From assembly GCA_030612005.1 (NCBI GenBank), contig JAUWOU010000004.1, forward strand, positions 1 through 64,000: a stretch of 64,000 bases of DNA, in the 5' to 3' direction. This DNA is from Candidatus Thorarchaeota archaeon. Its GTDB lineage: Archaea > Asgardarchaeota > Thorarchaeia > Thorarchaeales > Thorarchaeaceae. The notes beneath the pieces were generated by a model, which searched no databases, was not told the DNA's origin, and saw only the letters and a program-made list of their open reading frames with translations. Made by a program: the position numbers and the translations under genes. This document shows, piece by piece, positions 54,677-63,674 of this stretch (its first letter is position 1; every line of letters starts with the position of its first letter).

Positions 54677-55159
54677 ATGGTATTGATAATTACAATGTCG
54701 ACAATTGCTTCCTTTGTGTTTACAACCAGTCTGTTGATTATGTATGCTGTTCTTGATATTCGTACAAGAAAAGTCCCAAATCAGGCACTGCTGATTGGAG
54801 GGATTACGGGCTTAGCCGTTGTTCTACGATTCAGTCATATTGTAGACTATGCACTACTACATCTAACTGCAGCACTTGTCGCAGTGATTCTTGGATATAC
54901 CTTGTTTAGAATAGGTGCATTCGGAGGTGCAGATGTGAAGGTGCTCTTTACAATTGCACTCATAAGCCCAGGTATAGAATTTGCAAGTTGGGGAAATCCG
55001 ATACTGGAGGGTATTATAGCAGTAGGATTACAGCTTGTGATTACCTTACTTGTCGGATATCTAATCGCACAGAGAAAAACGGATGAAACTGGTATTATCC
55101 CACTAATTCCAATACTATTAGGTGCTTATCTTGTGGTGCAACTTATTGCTCTGTTCTAA
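54677..55159 (+). CDS. Prepilin/preflagellin peptidase, A24 family
   Basis: A 160-residue membrane aspartyl protease that trims type IV pilin-like or archaellin leaders. Two catalytic aspartates are visible: LDIRTRKVPN (about residue 27) and GGADVK (about residue 86). The membrane segments between them fit the FlaK/EppA type. No pilin gene is visible near it. It overlaps the KaiC-like gene tail to tail. Confidence 0.85.
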   Translation: MVLIITMSTIASFVFTTSLLIMYAVLDIRTRKVPNQALLIGGITGLAVVLRFSHIVDYALLHLTAALVAVILGYTLFRIGAFGGADVKVLFTIALISPGIEFASWGNPILEGIIAVGLQLVITLLVGYLIAQRKTDETGIIPLIPILLGAYLVVQLIALF

Positions 55160-55893
55160 CGACTCTTTGTGGTAGAACTCTTTCTTGACTTAATCTCAAT
55201 TCCATTCTTACCGATTGTGAATGTGTGCTTCTTGAGACTATGTGAAGTCTGGCGCATTTTCCAGACGAGTAGGTTACGTTTCAGAGTTCCACTATCCTCG
55301 AAAAGATTGAGTGATATCAGTCCCTGAGTAACGAATTGCTCGACACCAGCTCTACTATGGGTTTCAGGGTCAATCGTTTCACTGATCAATAGTGATGTGA
55401 CCTCGAGCTCTCTCAGTAATGCACTAATTCGGAATAATTCACTACGGACTTCAGATGGTTCGTTAAATTTCATACCAAGAGCCGAAATACAGTCGATAAC
55501 TAATCTCTTAGCTTTTGAGTCCTCTACTGCACGATAGATTTCCTCAGCAAGTGTACTAACGTCAAAACCCCTGCGTAGTGCATATTTCTCAGAAGTAGGA
55601 AGTCCAGCCTTACTTGATGCTGCATCTACAATAATGAGTGCATTCTTCTTCTCAAGTTCCTCTAGATCCCATCCAAATTGTTGAGCTTCAAGTCTGAGGT
55701 CTCTTGGTCTTGTTTCAATGGTCACAAAAACACCAGGTTCATCGTACTTAGCTACACCATTATACAGAAACTGAAGACCAAATATTGTCTTACCCGAACC
55801 GGCCCCACCGGATACTAAAATGGTACTACCTTCAACAAGACCTCCCCCTATCAACTCATCAAGGCCCGATATTCCGGTTTTCGTGCGAGTCAT
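55156..55893 (-). CDS. KaiC-like RecA-family ATPase
   Basis: A 245-residue single-domain KaiC/RAD55-like ATPase. Walker A is SGGAGSGKT (about residues 28-36), followed by PGVFVTIETRP, which is a KaiC signature, and the Walker B region RLVIDCISALG. No second domain is present, and the end is basic (KSRKSSTTKSR). It is four bases downstream of the Lrp-type regulator, so they probably form a signalling pair. Confidence 0.88.
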   Translation of the reverse strand: MTRTKTGISGLDELIGGGLVEGSTILVSGGAGSGKTIFGLQFLYNGVAKYDEPGVFVTIETRPRDLRLEAQQFGWDLEELEKKNALIIVDAASSKAGLPTSEKYALRRGFDVSTLAEEIYRAVEDSKAKRLVIDCISALGMKFNEPSEVRSELFRISALLRELEVTSLLISETIDPETHSRAGVEQFVTQGLISLNLFEDSGTLKRNLLVWKMRQTSHSLKKHTFTIGKNGIEIKSRKSSTTKSR

Positions 55894-55896
55894 ATA

Positions 55897-56379
55897 CTAA
55901 TCATCTCGTTCTTCAGGGGTTCCACTAATCTCCCAGCCTTTTACAACCGAACTCACTGGATTAATTGTAACTTTTACAACATCAGGAGATTTTCGTATTG
56001 TTTCCACTCGTTGTTTCAAATCTTGATCATTCTCACCCATTATTACAGCATGGATTATCATAGGTTCATCATCCACTGCAATCCAGAGGTATTGGTCTTC
56101 TTTGCCGAGCTCTGCTGCAAAGGTTCGAGTACGGTCCTTACTAATCTCGGGTAGTATATGTCCACCAATCTCAATGGTAAGGAGGGCAGCTGTTGTGAAT
56201 CCTAGAGCCTCAGGGCGCACTAATGCACAGAATCGGGTTACTGTTTTGTTTTCTTTCAATCGTTTTGCTCTGAAGTGGATAGTAGTATCTGGTTGTTTGA
56301 GCTCTTCAGCTATCTGAGTAAATGGTCTCTTTGCATCCTGTTGTAGGATTCGAATTAAGTCTCTATCTAGCTGGTCCAT
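55897..56379 (-). CDS. Lrp/AsnC-type transcription regulator
   Basis: A 160-residue protein with an N-terminal helix-turn-helix (MDQLDRDLIRILQQDAKRPFTQIAEEL) and a C-terminal alpha-beta domain as in Lrp/AsnC. The ATG at 56379 is preceded by AAGGTGG; a longer frame to 56472 adds 31 residues of no family likeness. It is followed by the KaiC-like gene in an operon, so the regulator may be coupled to the ATPase. Confidence 0.85.
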   Translation of the reverse strand: MDQLDRDLIRILQQDAKRPFTQIAEELKQPDTTIHFRAKRLKENKTVTRFCALVRPEALGFTTAALLTIEIGGHILPEISKDRTRTFAAELGKEDQYLWIAVDDEPMIIHAVIMGENDQDLKQRVETIRKSPDVVKVTINPVSSVVKGWEISGTPEERDD

Positions 56380-56550
56380 TATGTAGACTACCACCTTCCC
56401 CGTCAAGAGGGGGTTCTGTGCACCAATTATCTTCTCTAATATATTATTAAGGATTGTTTGTGTGATTCGCAATCTATTTGGAATAAATTGAGGATTCTAC
56501 TAGATATGAACACAAAACTGCAATCACTTTGTTTGAAATCTGTAATTTTC

Positions 56551-56928
56551 TCAAGGTACTACGGGATTATTGATGATAAGGAGAATATTTTCAGGGATTG
56601 AGAAAGCATAGAGAAGAGTCCAAATCACTGTCCAAAGCATGAGATATGAGAACAGCGAGTTTGTGATCATCTTTTGCATACCCCCAAGCTGCTCAGGTTC
56701 AACTTCCAACAAGTAACGAATAACAAAGAGGGCCAGAGCATAGATCAAGAAGCCTAGCATAACACCTCTTGTGCCAGCAAAAGCTTGTCCACCGATACCA
56801 CAGATTATGGCACTGATGAAGGCAAAGAGAATCTTGACATAGTACTGCTGGTCATTTGGTGAGTCTGCCCATTTGCCAAACATTCGATTAAAGACGTTCT
56901 TTAGAGGGGTAAGGTCCATATCAATCAC
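56551..56928 (-). CDS. EMC6-like membrane protein
   Basis: A 125-residue protein with an amphipathic N-terminus and three hydrophobic segments. Residues 35-115 follow the EMC6/Rab5-interacting pattern: a first helix with small residues (AIICGIGGQAFAG), a second (GFLIYALALFVIRYLL) and a third (LFSYLMLWTVIWTLLYA) like the eukaryotic LFTYVLFWTFLYG. EMC6 belongs to a membrane protein insertase. The link is by eye and tentative. It lies on the minus strand, divergent from rqcH. Confidence 0.55.
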   Translation of the reverse strand: MIDMDLTPLKNVFNRMFGKWADSPNDQQYYVKILFAFISAIICGIGGQAFAGTRGVMLGFLIYALALFVIRYLLEVEPEQLGGMQKMITNSLFSYLMLWTVIWTLLYAFSIPENILLIINNPVVP

Positions 56929-56996
56929 TGACCAGTTGAAGGTGGTTCAATCGACTATGTTATAATCATGTCGGTTTGTTGACGATGTGAACTTCA

Positions 56997-59024
56997 ATGA
57001 AGGACTCAATGAGTAATATTGACATTCACCTTATACTACCAGAGCTACGTGAGGCTGCAGAAGGTGCCTTCATCAAGAATGTCTACCAGTATGGAGATAT
57101 CTTTGTTCTCAAGCTGTATCGGCCAGGGGGAGGCACAACAAACCTACTCATTCACCCAGGAAGAAGAGTCCACCTTACAGAATATGCTCGTAAGGCACCA
57201 CGCCAACCTCCACATTTTTGCACAGTATTAAGGAAGTATTTGAGAGAGAAACGAGTTCTCTCAATTAAACAACACGATCTTGATAGAATTATGATTATTG
57301 AGATTGGAAGCGAGGATGAAACCTACAAGCTTGTTGCAGAGATGTTTGGAACGGGGAATATGCTTCTCTTAGACCCTAAGAATATGATTTTCGTCGCTAT
57401 GCGATATAAGCGGATGAAAGATCGAAATATCATTCCAAAGGCGCAGTATCTATTCCCTCCACAAAGGGGGGAAGATTTGTTCAGTATTGATGATGATTCA
57501 TTTGATCAATTGTTAGTGGATTCAAATGCTAATATAGTGAGAACACTTGCAAGCAGGTTAAATCTTGATTCACTAAGCTGTGAGGAAATATGTGCCTTAT
57601 CAACAGTTTCACCCAAAGTTATGGTCCCAGAGATTGATGGCCAAACACTCTCAGATTTGAAGAGTGGATTTGCAGAATTTACAAACAAGCTAAAGACAGG
57701 TGTATCTCAACCTAATTTGGTCCTTAATGATGAACCATCCGAGGAAGAAGATACTTCTGACTATGTAGCATTCTTACCTTTCCAATTCCAACTCTATAAT
57801 GAACTACCATCCGAAAACTTCGATACTTTTAGCAAAGCTATCGACGAGTTCTTCGGTGTATCTGATAGTGAGCTTGAAGATGAGGAACTTCAAAGCGCAC
57901 TTACCAAGGAGCAGAAGCGTCTCCAAAGAATCATTGACAAACAGGGCGAGGGAATAGGAAACCTAAAGGCAAAGGCAGACAAACTAAGGATTATAGGCGA
58001 GCTCATTTACTCTCATTTTTCTATTACTCAAGAAGTCCTTGGAACTGTGACTAAGGCCAGAGCAGACGACATTCCCTGGGATGAAATCATTCGGAGAATT
58101 GAAGAAGGAAAGACAAAGGGAATTCCATCAGCAATAATAATTGAGAAAATAAGCCCATCACAGGGACAAATCATAGTTAACCTGAATGATTCTAAAGTAA
58201 CTCTTGATGTTAGACTCACTGCTCAAGATAATGCCTCTCGTGCATACGATTTAGCAAAGAAATCTGAGGCTAAAATCAAAGGGGCCAATATACAGATTGA
58301 AAGGACAAAGGCAAAACTAGAGAAACTTGAAGTGAGTATCGCAACAGAACCAGAAATCAAGAGGGTCCGCGTAAAAATAAGAAAGAAACGGTGGTACGAA
58401 AAGTTCCGCTGGTTCACATCATCAGAAGGCTATCTGGTTCTTGGAGGACGGGATATCAAGAGTAATGAGGATATTGCTAAGCGTCAAATGAGTGCGAACG
58501 ATATCTTTCTGCATGCTGTAATTCATGGGGCACCATACACAGTGATCAAGGTCCCCGATGAAGCACCAGGGCAGCAAACAATAGAAGAAGCTGCACAGTT
58601 TGCAGTGACTTTCTCTAGAGCATGGCAGGACGGTCTATCAGGAGGCGACGCTTTTTGGGTAAATCCAGAGCAAGTTAGTTTCTCGCCACCATCAGGAGAA
58701 CACCTGCCTACAGGTTCCGTTATGCTGTATGGAACAAAGAATTTCGTACGCAAAGTAGCTGTGGAATTGGCTGTGGGTGTATTATTGGAAGGGGACTATG
58801 CAATTGCAGTGTCTGGTCCTCCATCAGCTATAGAAGCTAATACCGAGTATTTTGTTCGAGTTATACCTGCTGATGGAAAGAAGGGACAGTTAGTCAAGGA
58901 AATACAGGCTAAGCTGAAGAAACTTGTTCCAGAAGAACAATCTCATTTAGTCAGTCAGATTCCACAAGAAGATTTTATGCGAGCTCTTCCTGCTGGTGGT
59001 GGAAAAGTAGTAGATAAGTCATGA
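56997..59024 (+). CDS. rqcH: Ribosome quality control protein RqcH (NEMF/Tae2-like)
   Basis: NFACT-family protein that binds stalled large subunits and recruits tRNA for C-terminal tailing. The N-terminal NFACT-N domain has DIHLILPELREAAEGAFIKNVYQYGD, then KQHDLDRIMIIEIG, with the conserved D-R pair. A coiled coil is at about 310-350 and 415-450. The NFACT-R domain (RWFTSSEGYLVLGGRDIKSN..NDIFLHA) is clear. 675 residues; start ATG at 56997 or 57009. It stands alone. Confidence 0.94.
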   Translation: MKDSMSNIDIHLILPELREAAEGAFIKNVYQYGDIFVLKLYRPGGGTTNLLIHPGRRVHLTEYARKAPRQPPHFCTVLRKYLREKRVLSIKQHDLDRIMIIEIGSEDETYKLVAEMFGTGNMLLLDPKNMIFVAMRYKRMKDRNIIPKAQYLFPPQRGEDLFSIDDDSFDQLLVDSNANIVRTLASRLNLDSLSCEEICALSTVSPKVMVPEIDGQTLSDLKSGFAEFTNKLKTGVSQPNLVLNDEPSEEEDTSDYVAFLPFQFQLYNELPSENFDTFSKAIDEFFGVSDSELEDEELQSALTKEQKRLQRIIDKQGEGIGNLKAKADKLRIIGELIYSHFSITQEVLGTVTKARADDIPWDEIIRRIEEGKTKGIPSAIIIEKISPSQGQIIVNLNDSKVTLDVRLTAQDNASRAYDLAKKSEAKIKGANIQIERTKAKLEKLEVSIATEPEIKRVRVKIRKKRWYEKFRWFTSSEGYLVLGGRDIKSNEDIAKRQMSANDIFLHAVIHGAPYTVIKVPDEAPGQQTIEEAAQFAVTFSRAWQDGLSGGDAFWVNPEQVSFSPPSGEHLPTGSVMLYGTKNFVRKVAVELAVGVLLEGDYAIAVSGPPSAIEANTEYFVRVIPADGKKGQLVKEIQAKLKKLVPEEQSHLVSQIPQEDFMRALPAGGGKVVDKS

Positions 59025-59165
59025 TTCTTTGTGAATATGATTTGAGGTTTATACAGACGATACAGACACATTTAAAATCTGAAAAATGACAACTCAGCTT
59101 GAGAAGACACTCTGCCGGTTGGTCATTGAGTGTCAAACCAACTTCTTACGATTGGAGGATAATTC

Positions 59166-59750
59166 GTGTCAAATCCCACTCATTCAATGTTTGTGAGAGA
59201 CATCATGGCGGTCAATGTAGTATCAATGCCTCCAGATGCATCTATATTTGAGGTTTCCAAGGCTATGGCCAAGATGGACATTGGTTCCGTTATTATAGCT
59301 GATAAGGATAGACCATTAGGAATCATCACGGAATCAGATATCGTTAGACGTGTGATAGTTGGGGAAAAGGATACGAAGACAACTACTGCATCAGAGGTTA
59401 TGTCATCGCCAATTATCCATGTAGAACCAGGAACTGGGCTTACAGATGCTATGAGGGTAATGGCAAAAAGCAACATTAGACGAGTAGCAGTATTGAAGAA
59501 CAACACCCTTGCAGGCATCATTACATCAAGGGATCTTCTTCGTTGGTCACCCGAACTTATCGATATTCTAGTAGAGTCATTGCGACTCAAGGATGAAGTG
59601 GCCTCAAGTAGAACAGCGGATGTAGATGACGACCTCATTGCTTATGGCGGCGACTGTTCAAGCTGTGGGGAATATTCAACTGACCTAGTTCTTGAGGATG
59701 GTGAATATCTCTGCGAGTCCTGCCGTGAAGGTTGGGAAGACACTGATTGA
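59166..59750 (+). CDS. CBS-pair protein with zinc ribbon
   Basis: A 194-residue protein with two CBS domains (about 5-65 and 75-135: GIITESDIVRRV, then GIITSRDLLRW) that bind adenosine nucleotides. A C-terminal zinc ribbon has CSSCG and CESC. GGAGG lies before the GTG at 59166. It is followed by a four-CBS protein in the same direction. The target is unknown. Confidence 0.88.
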   Translation: MSNPTHSMFVRDIMAVNVVSMPPDASIFEVSKAMAKMDIGSVIIADKDRPLGIITESDIVRRVIVGEKDTKTTTASEVMSSPIIHVEPGTGLTDAMRVMAKSNIRRVAVLKNNTLAGIITSRDLLRWSPELIDILVESLRLKDEVASSRTADVDDDLIAYGGDCSSCGEYSTDLVLEDGEYLCESCREGWEDTD

Positions 59751-59798
59751 TTACTCCTGTCATTCTATGATTGATATACCATATTGGAGGATGTAAAT

Positions 59799-60602
59799 AT
59801 GCAAGTAAGTCAGATTATGATTGAGCCAGTTACAATAAGTAAAGATCAAAGACTCTCATATGCCCTAGAACAACTAGACAAGAAGGGTGTAGACCGACTG
59901 GTTGTTGTTCAAGATGGAGAGGTTACAGGTATCTTAACATACGCAGACATAGCCGATCGTTTGGGAGTAAGTAAGGTTGTAGCCCTTTCAATAAAGAGAC
60001 TCCATGTTTCAAGTGCAATGGCTGATACTGTCATTACTGTTGGACCTGATGATGATGTAAATGAGGTTGCCCAACTTATGATTGAAAGAGGTATGAGTGG
60101 GTGCCCAGTGGTTAATGAAGATGGTAAACTAGTTGGTGTAATTACCAAAGTACAGATTTCCAAACTAGTAGATAGATTCGACAAGGTCAAAGTTTCCGAA
60201 CTTATGACCACAGAGGATATTCTTCAAGTAAATCCTGTAACACGTTTAGTGAAAGCTCGAGGAGATATGCTTGATGCAGGATATTCTGGTCTTCCAGTGA
60301 CTGATGGCGGACGTGTGCTTGGTCTGATTACTGAGAGAATGGTTGCCGAAGCAATGGCACGTTTTACTGTAGAAGTTCCAGACAAACACAGAGCAAATCA
60401 AGTGAGACAGATTCGTGTTGTGGATGCTATGAAGCAACAGCCACCTATGGTTGCTCCTGAAGATTCCATAGCTGAGGCTGCGACTAAAATGCTTGATGCA
60501 AATCTGAATACACTCCCAGTGGTGGAAAAGGGTAACAGATTAGTCGGTATGATCAGTGCTACTGACCTAACTCGTTTCGTTGCAAACAAGTTTAAGGTGT
60601 AG
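59799..60602 (+). CDS. Four-CBS-domain protein
   Basis: A 267-residue protein made of four CBS domains in two pairs: GILTYADIADRL, GVITKVQISKLV, GLITERMVAEAM and GMISATDLTRFV end each repeat. No catalytic domain. GGAGG at about 59786-59790 fixes the ATG at 59799; a TTG at 59784 overlaps that site. It probably senses AMP, ATP or SAM. It is 48 bases after the zinc-ribbon CBS gene. Confidence 0.9.
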   Translation: MQVSQIMIEPVTISKDQRLSYALEQLDKKGVDRLVVVQDGEVTGILTYADIADRLGVSKVVALSIKRLHVSSAMADTVITVGPDDDVNEVAQLMIERGMSGCPVVNEDGKLVGVITKVQISKLVDRFDKVKVSELMTTEDILQVNPVTRLVKARGDMLDAGYSGLPVTDGGRVLGLITERMVAEAMARFTVEVPDKHRANQVRQIRVVDAMKQQPPMVAPEDSIAEAATKMLDANLNTLPVVEKGNRLVGMISATDLTRFVANKFKV

Positions 60603-60661
60603 AATGCATCTGTATATTATTGGTCACTGCGTATAATTGACCACACCGGCGTGGTTGTCTA

Positions 60662-61966
60662 ATGGATGTAGATATAGTCCTCATAGATGGAATAGTCATT
60701 GTAAATGATAGGGAAACAGTTCGATCTCTCGCTATAGATAGAGGAAAAATCGAGGGTTTCTATAAACACGGAGAAGAACCAGAAAGTAAAAGGAGTATTG
60801 ATTGTAGAGGACTTTACATTCTTCCTGGACTTATCGATATGCATGTACATCTTCGAGACTTGAATCAGTCAGAGAAAGAGGATTACGAAACAGGTACTAT
60901 GGCTGCTGCAGCTGGCGGAATTACAACAGTTGTTGATATGCCAAATTCGAGTCCCCCTGTTTTAACGCGTGAAGTGCTAGACCAAAAAATTACGAGTGCT
61001 ACAACTAAACGTTACGTGAACGTTGGTTTTTATGCAGGAATCGCCGAGAGATTTGACACTTCTATGGTTCCAGATATTCTTGGTTTGAAGGTATATCCAC
61101 ATTCACCATTAACGGACGGAGTGAATTATGATATCGAACGGATAAGGAATTGTGTCCAACTTGCCAACAAACATAATCTCCCACTCCTTTTCCATCCAGA
61201 TTCTTCAACAGAGGATGAAAAACCTGAAACAAGAGAGGAGTTCTTCCTTATTCATAGCTGTGAGAGCGAAGTCAACTCGCTTCAAGCATTTTTAGATGCA
61301 AAGGTCGAATATGAAGCAAGACTTCATGTCTGCCATGTGAGCTGTGCGGCCACTACAAGACTGATTTTGGAACATAGAGCAGAACATACCTTGACTGCAG
61401 AGGTGACACCACATCACATCTTTTTATCCGGTGGTGATTTTTCACATGACGATGGAGTGGCCAAAATGCTACCGCCGCTCAGGTCTCCATATGACTCCCA
61501 GATGCTTGCTCAAGCATTATGCAAGAAATGTGCCATAGACTGCGTAGTTTCTGATCATGCCCCTCATATTAATTCTGAGAAGACTATGCCTTTCATTGAG
61601 GCACCTTCAGGGATTCCAGGACTTGAAACTACTTTGCCATTAATACTTACAGAAGTATTCGAGGGGAGAATCAGTTGGGTTGATTTTCTTAGGTGCTGTT
61701 GTTCTGGACCAGCTATGATACTTGGAATTCCAAGTAAGGGAATACTGACAGAAGGATATGATGCGGATATTGTTCTCGTACGTAGACAGGAATGGTATAT
61801 TTCAGGAGCAGATTTCTACTCCAAAGCGAAAATCACACCATTTGAAGGGCGCCGTGTGCTTGCAAAACCTGTGACAACAATCGTTGGTGGTGAGGTTGTC
61901 TATCATGAAGGTAGATTCATGGTTGGACCAGGAATTGTAGGAAGAGTTCCAATACGCAAAGTTTGA
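60662..61966 (+). CDS. pyrC: Dihydroorotase
   Basis: Zinc enzyme closing the dihydroorotate ring, third step of pyrimidine synthesis. DMHVHLRD (about 59-66) gives the first metal histidines, TPHHIFLSGGDFS a later one, and SDHAPH (about 298-303) the catalytic aspartate. LGLKVYP is the segment where a bridging lysine would sit. 434 residues, the allantoinase-like class I length. It starts a run of plus-strand genes (pyrC, AMMECR1, nadC). Confidence 0.9.
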   Translation: MDVDIVLIDGIVIVNDRETVRSLAIDRGKIEGFYKHGEEPESKRSIDCRGLYILPGLIDMHVHLRDLNQSEKEDYETGTMAAAAGGITTVVDMPNSSPPVLTREVLDQKITSATTKRYVNVGFYAGIAERFDTSMVPDILGLKVYPHSPLTDGVNYDIERIRNCVQLANKHNLPLLFHPDSSTEDEKPETREEFFLIHSCESEVNSLQAFLDAKVEYEARLHVCHVSCAATTRLILEHRAEHTLTAEVTPHHIFLSGGDFSHDDGVAKMLPPLRSPYDSQMLAQALCKKCAIDCVVSDHAPHINSEKTMPFIEAPSGIPGLETTLPLILTEVFEGRISWVDFLRCCCSGPAMILGIPSKGILTEGYDADIVLVRRQEWYISGADFYSKAKITPFEGRRVLAKPVTTIVGGEVVYHEGRFMVGPGIVGRVPIRKV

Positions 61967-62020
61967 TGACTGCAAAACAAATAACGGTGAGATTTCTCAG
62001 ATATAGTGAGTTGATACCAC

Positions 62021-62650
62021 ATGTCCAATGTATATTCAGATGAGCAGGGTAAATTCCTTGTTAGGCTTGCGAGAAAGACAGTAGATGACTATGTCACTCA
62101 AAAGAGGAAATCTGAAATTCCTGAGGACACGTCAGAACAGCTTAGACTCAAATCTGGAGTGTTCGTCACTCTTAACTCCATAACTGGAAATCAAGTTTCG
62201 TTACGCGGATGTATAGGACGGCCATATCCAACTCAACCTCTTGTTGAAGCAACTATTGATTCCTCAGTGGATTCTGCGGTTAATGACCCGCGTTTTCCAG
62301 CAGTTACTACGAAAGAACTTGATACTATCATAATTGACCTGAGCGTCTTAACACCTCCAAAGAAAATTGAGTATTCAAATCCAGAGGATTTACTGAATCT
62401 TGTGAAAGTAGGTCGTGATGGATTGATTGCAATAAGAGGTGTGCAGCGTGGTCTTCTACTACCCCAAGTACCTGTTGACTGGAACTGGAATACTTTGGAG
62501 TTCATAAAACACACATGCAGTAAAGCAGGACTTCCAGAAAATACGTGGAAAGACCCAAAGACAGAGTTCATGTCCTTTCAAGCTGAGATATTCGGTGAGG
62601 AAACCCCTAGAGGTAATATTGTAAGAGAACCAAAACATCCTAAATGTTAG
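62021..62650 (+). CDS. AMMECR1-domain protein
   Basis: A 209-residue AMMECR1-family protein. The hallmark LRGCIGRPYPTQPLVEATIDSSVDSAVNDPRFPAVT matches the family's LRGCIG block. The C-terminal GLLLPQVPVDWNWNT is also conserved. The biochemical role is not established; the archaeal members are often near radical SAM or MEMO genes. No such partner is adjacent here. nadC follows 13 bases later. Confidence 0.93.
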   Translation: MSNVYSDEQGKFLVRLARKTVDDYVTQKRKSEIPEDTSEQLRLKSGVFVTLNSITGNQVSLRGCIGRPYPTQPLVEATIDSSVDSAVNDPRFPAVTTKELDTIIIDLSVLTPPKKIEYSNPEDLLNLVKVGRDGLIAIRGVQRGLLLPQVPVDWNWNTLEFIKHTCSKAGLPENTWKDPKTEFMSFQAEIFGEETPRGNIVREPKHPKC

Positions 62651-62663
62651 TAGAGGTGATCAT

Positions 62664-63521
62664 GTGAACACACTCCCACCCGAGATTGTTGAAACCCTGA
62701 AGAAGTTCCTTGAAGAAGATGTTAGATCTGGAGATTTAACGACAAATGTAACAATTCCTTTGGAAAAGACAGCCCTTGCTACAATTTACGCTAGGGAGAA
62801 AGTTGTCCTTGCAGGTGTTAAAGAAGTAGAGGGCATTGCACATTTGACTGGTTTAACCTACGAAATCCTTGCATTTGAAGGGAACTGGGTAAATCCGGAA
62901 GATCCCATCATGCGACTTAGGGGGAGTGCAAGAACACTGCTAACTGTTGAACGATTATGTTTGAATATCATTCAAAGAATGAGCGGCATAGCTACAAAGA
63001 CCTATAGAATGGTGAGTATAGCAAGAGAAGAAAATCCCAAAGTGAAGATAGCGTGCACTCGAAAGACAACTCCAGGATTCAGGTTCTTCGAGAAACGTGC
63101 TGTCGTCATTGGTGGGGGAGACCCTCATAGATATGCACTCGATGATATGATCTTAATCAAGAATAATCACATCACCGCAGTGGGAGGAGTGCATGAAGCC
63201 GTAAGTGCTGCTAGAGATGCTGTTTCATTTAGTAAGAAGATATCATGCGAGGCACGTACACTCCAAGAAGCCCAAGAGGCAATTGGTGCAGGAGCAGACA
63301 TCGTGCTCCTTGACAATTTCTCACCAAAAGATGTGGGAGGAGTAGTCGAGGTTCTCAAAAGTAAGGGGCTTCGCGGTAATGTCATTCTTGAGGCTTCAGG
63401 TGGTATTGACGAAAATAATGTCAGAGAATATGCAAGAAATGAAATTGATGTGATTTCATCAGGCTCATTGACGCATTCTTACGATTCTGCAGATTTCAAT
63501 ATGCGACTCTCTTTGAATTAG
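62664..63521 (+). CDS. nadC: Quinolinate phosphoribosyltransferase
   Basis: Makes nicotinate mononucleotide from quinolinate in NAD synthesis. Landmarks are EDVRSGDLTTN, ERLCLNIIQRMSGIATKT, CTRKTTPGFRFFEKRAVVIGGG, HRYALDDMILIKNNH and EASGGIDENNVREYA. 285 residues. The start is a GTG at 62664, five bases after GAGGTG. Quinolinate synthase nadA is not in the window. Confidence 0.96.
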   Translation: MNTLPPEIVETLKKFLEEDVRSGDLTTNVTIPLEKTALATIYAREKVVLAGVKEVEGIAHLTGLTYEILAFEGNWVNPEDPIMRLRGSARTLLTVERLCLNIIQRMSGIATKTYRMVSIAREENPKVKIACTRKTTPGFRFFEKRAVVIGGGDPHRYALDDMILIKNNHITAVGGVHEAVSAARDAVSFSKKISCEARTLQEAQEAIGAGADIVLLDNFSPKDVGGVVEVLKSKGLRGNVILEASGGIDENNVREYARNEIDVISSGSLTHSYDSADFNMRLSLN

Positions 63522-63529
63522 CGAATTAC

Positions 63530-63536
63530 AAAAAAA
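63530..63536 (-). terminator. Oligo-T tract after tRNA-Glu
   Basis: Seven thymidines on the minus strand (63530-63536) directly follow the tRNA 3' end, as expected for tRNA transcription termination. Confidence 0.65.
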
Positions 63537-63540
63537 TGAG

Positions 63541-63618
63541 TGGTGCCCCGACCGGGATTTGAACCCGGGTCTACGGGTCGAAAACCCGCGATGCTGGGCC
63601 GTGCTACACTATCGGGGC
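63541..63618 (-). tRNA. tRNA-Glu (anticodon UUC), CCA encoded
   Basis: On the minus strand the acceptor GCCCCGA pairs with TCGGGGC, then discriminator A and an encoded CCA (63541-63543). The T arm is CCGGGTTCAAATCCCGG. The anticodon stem is CGGG/CCCG with a TTTTCGA loop, giving anticodon UUC for glutamate. No intron. A TATA-like TTATTAAG lies about 30 bases upstream. Confidence 0.96.
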
Positions 63619-63674
63619 CAGTTTAGCCTCGAACCTTGATTTACGGTTATTAAGATTGTGTAGAGGACCTGATT

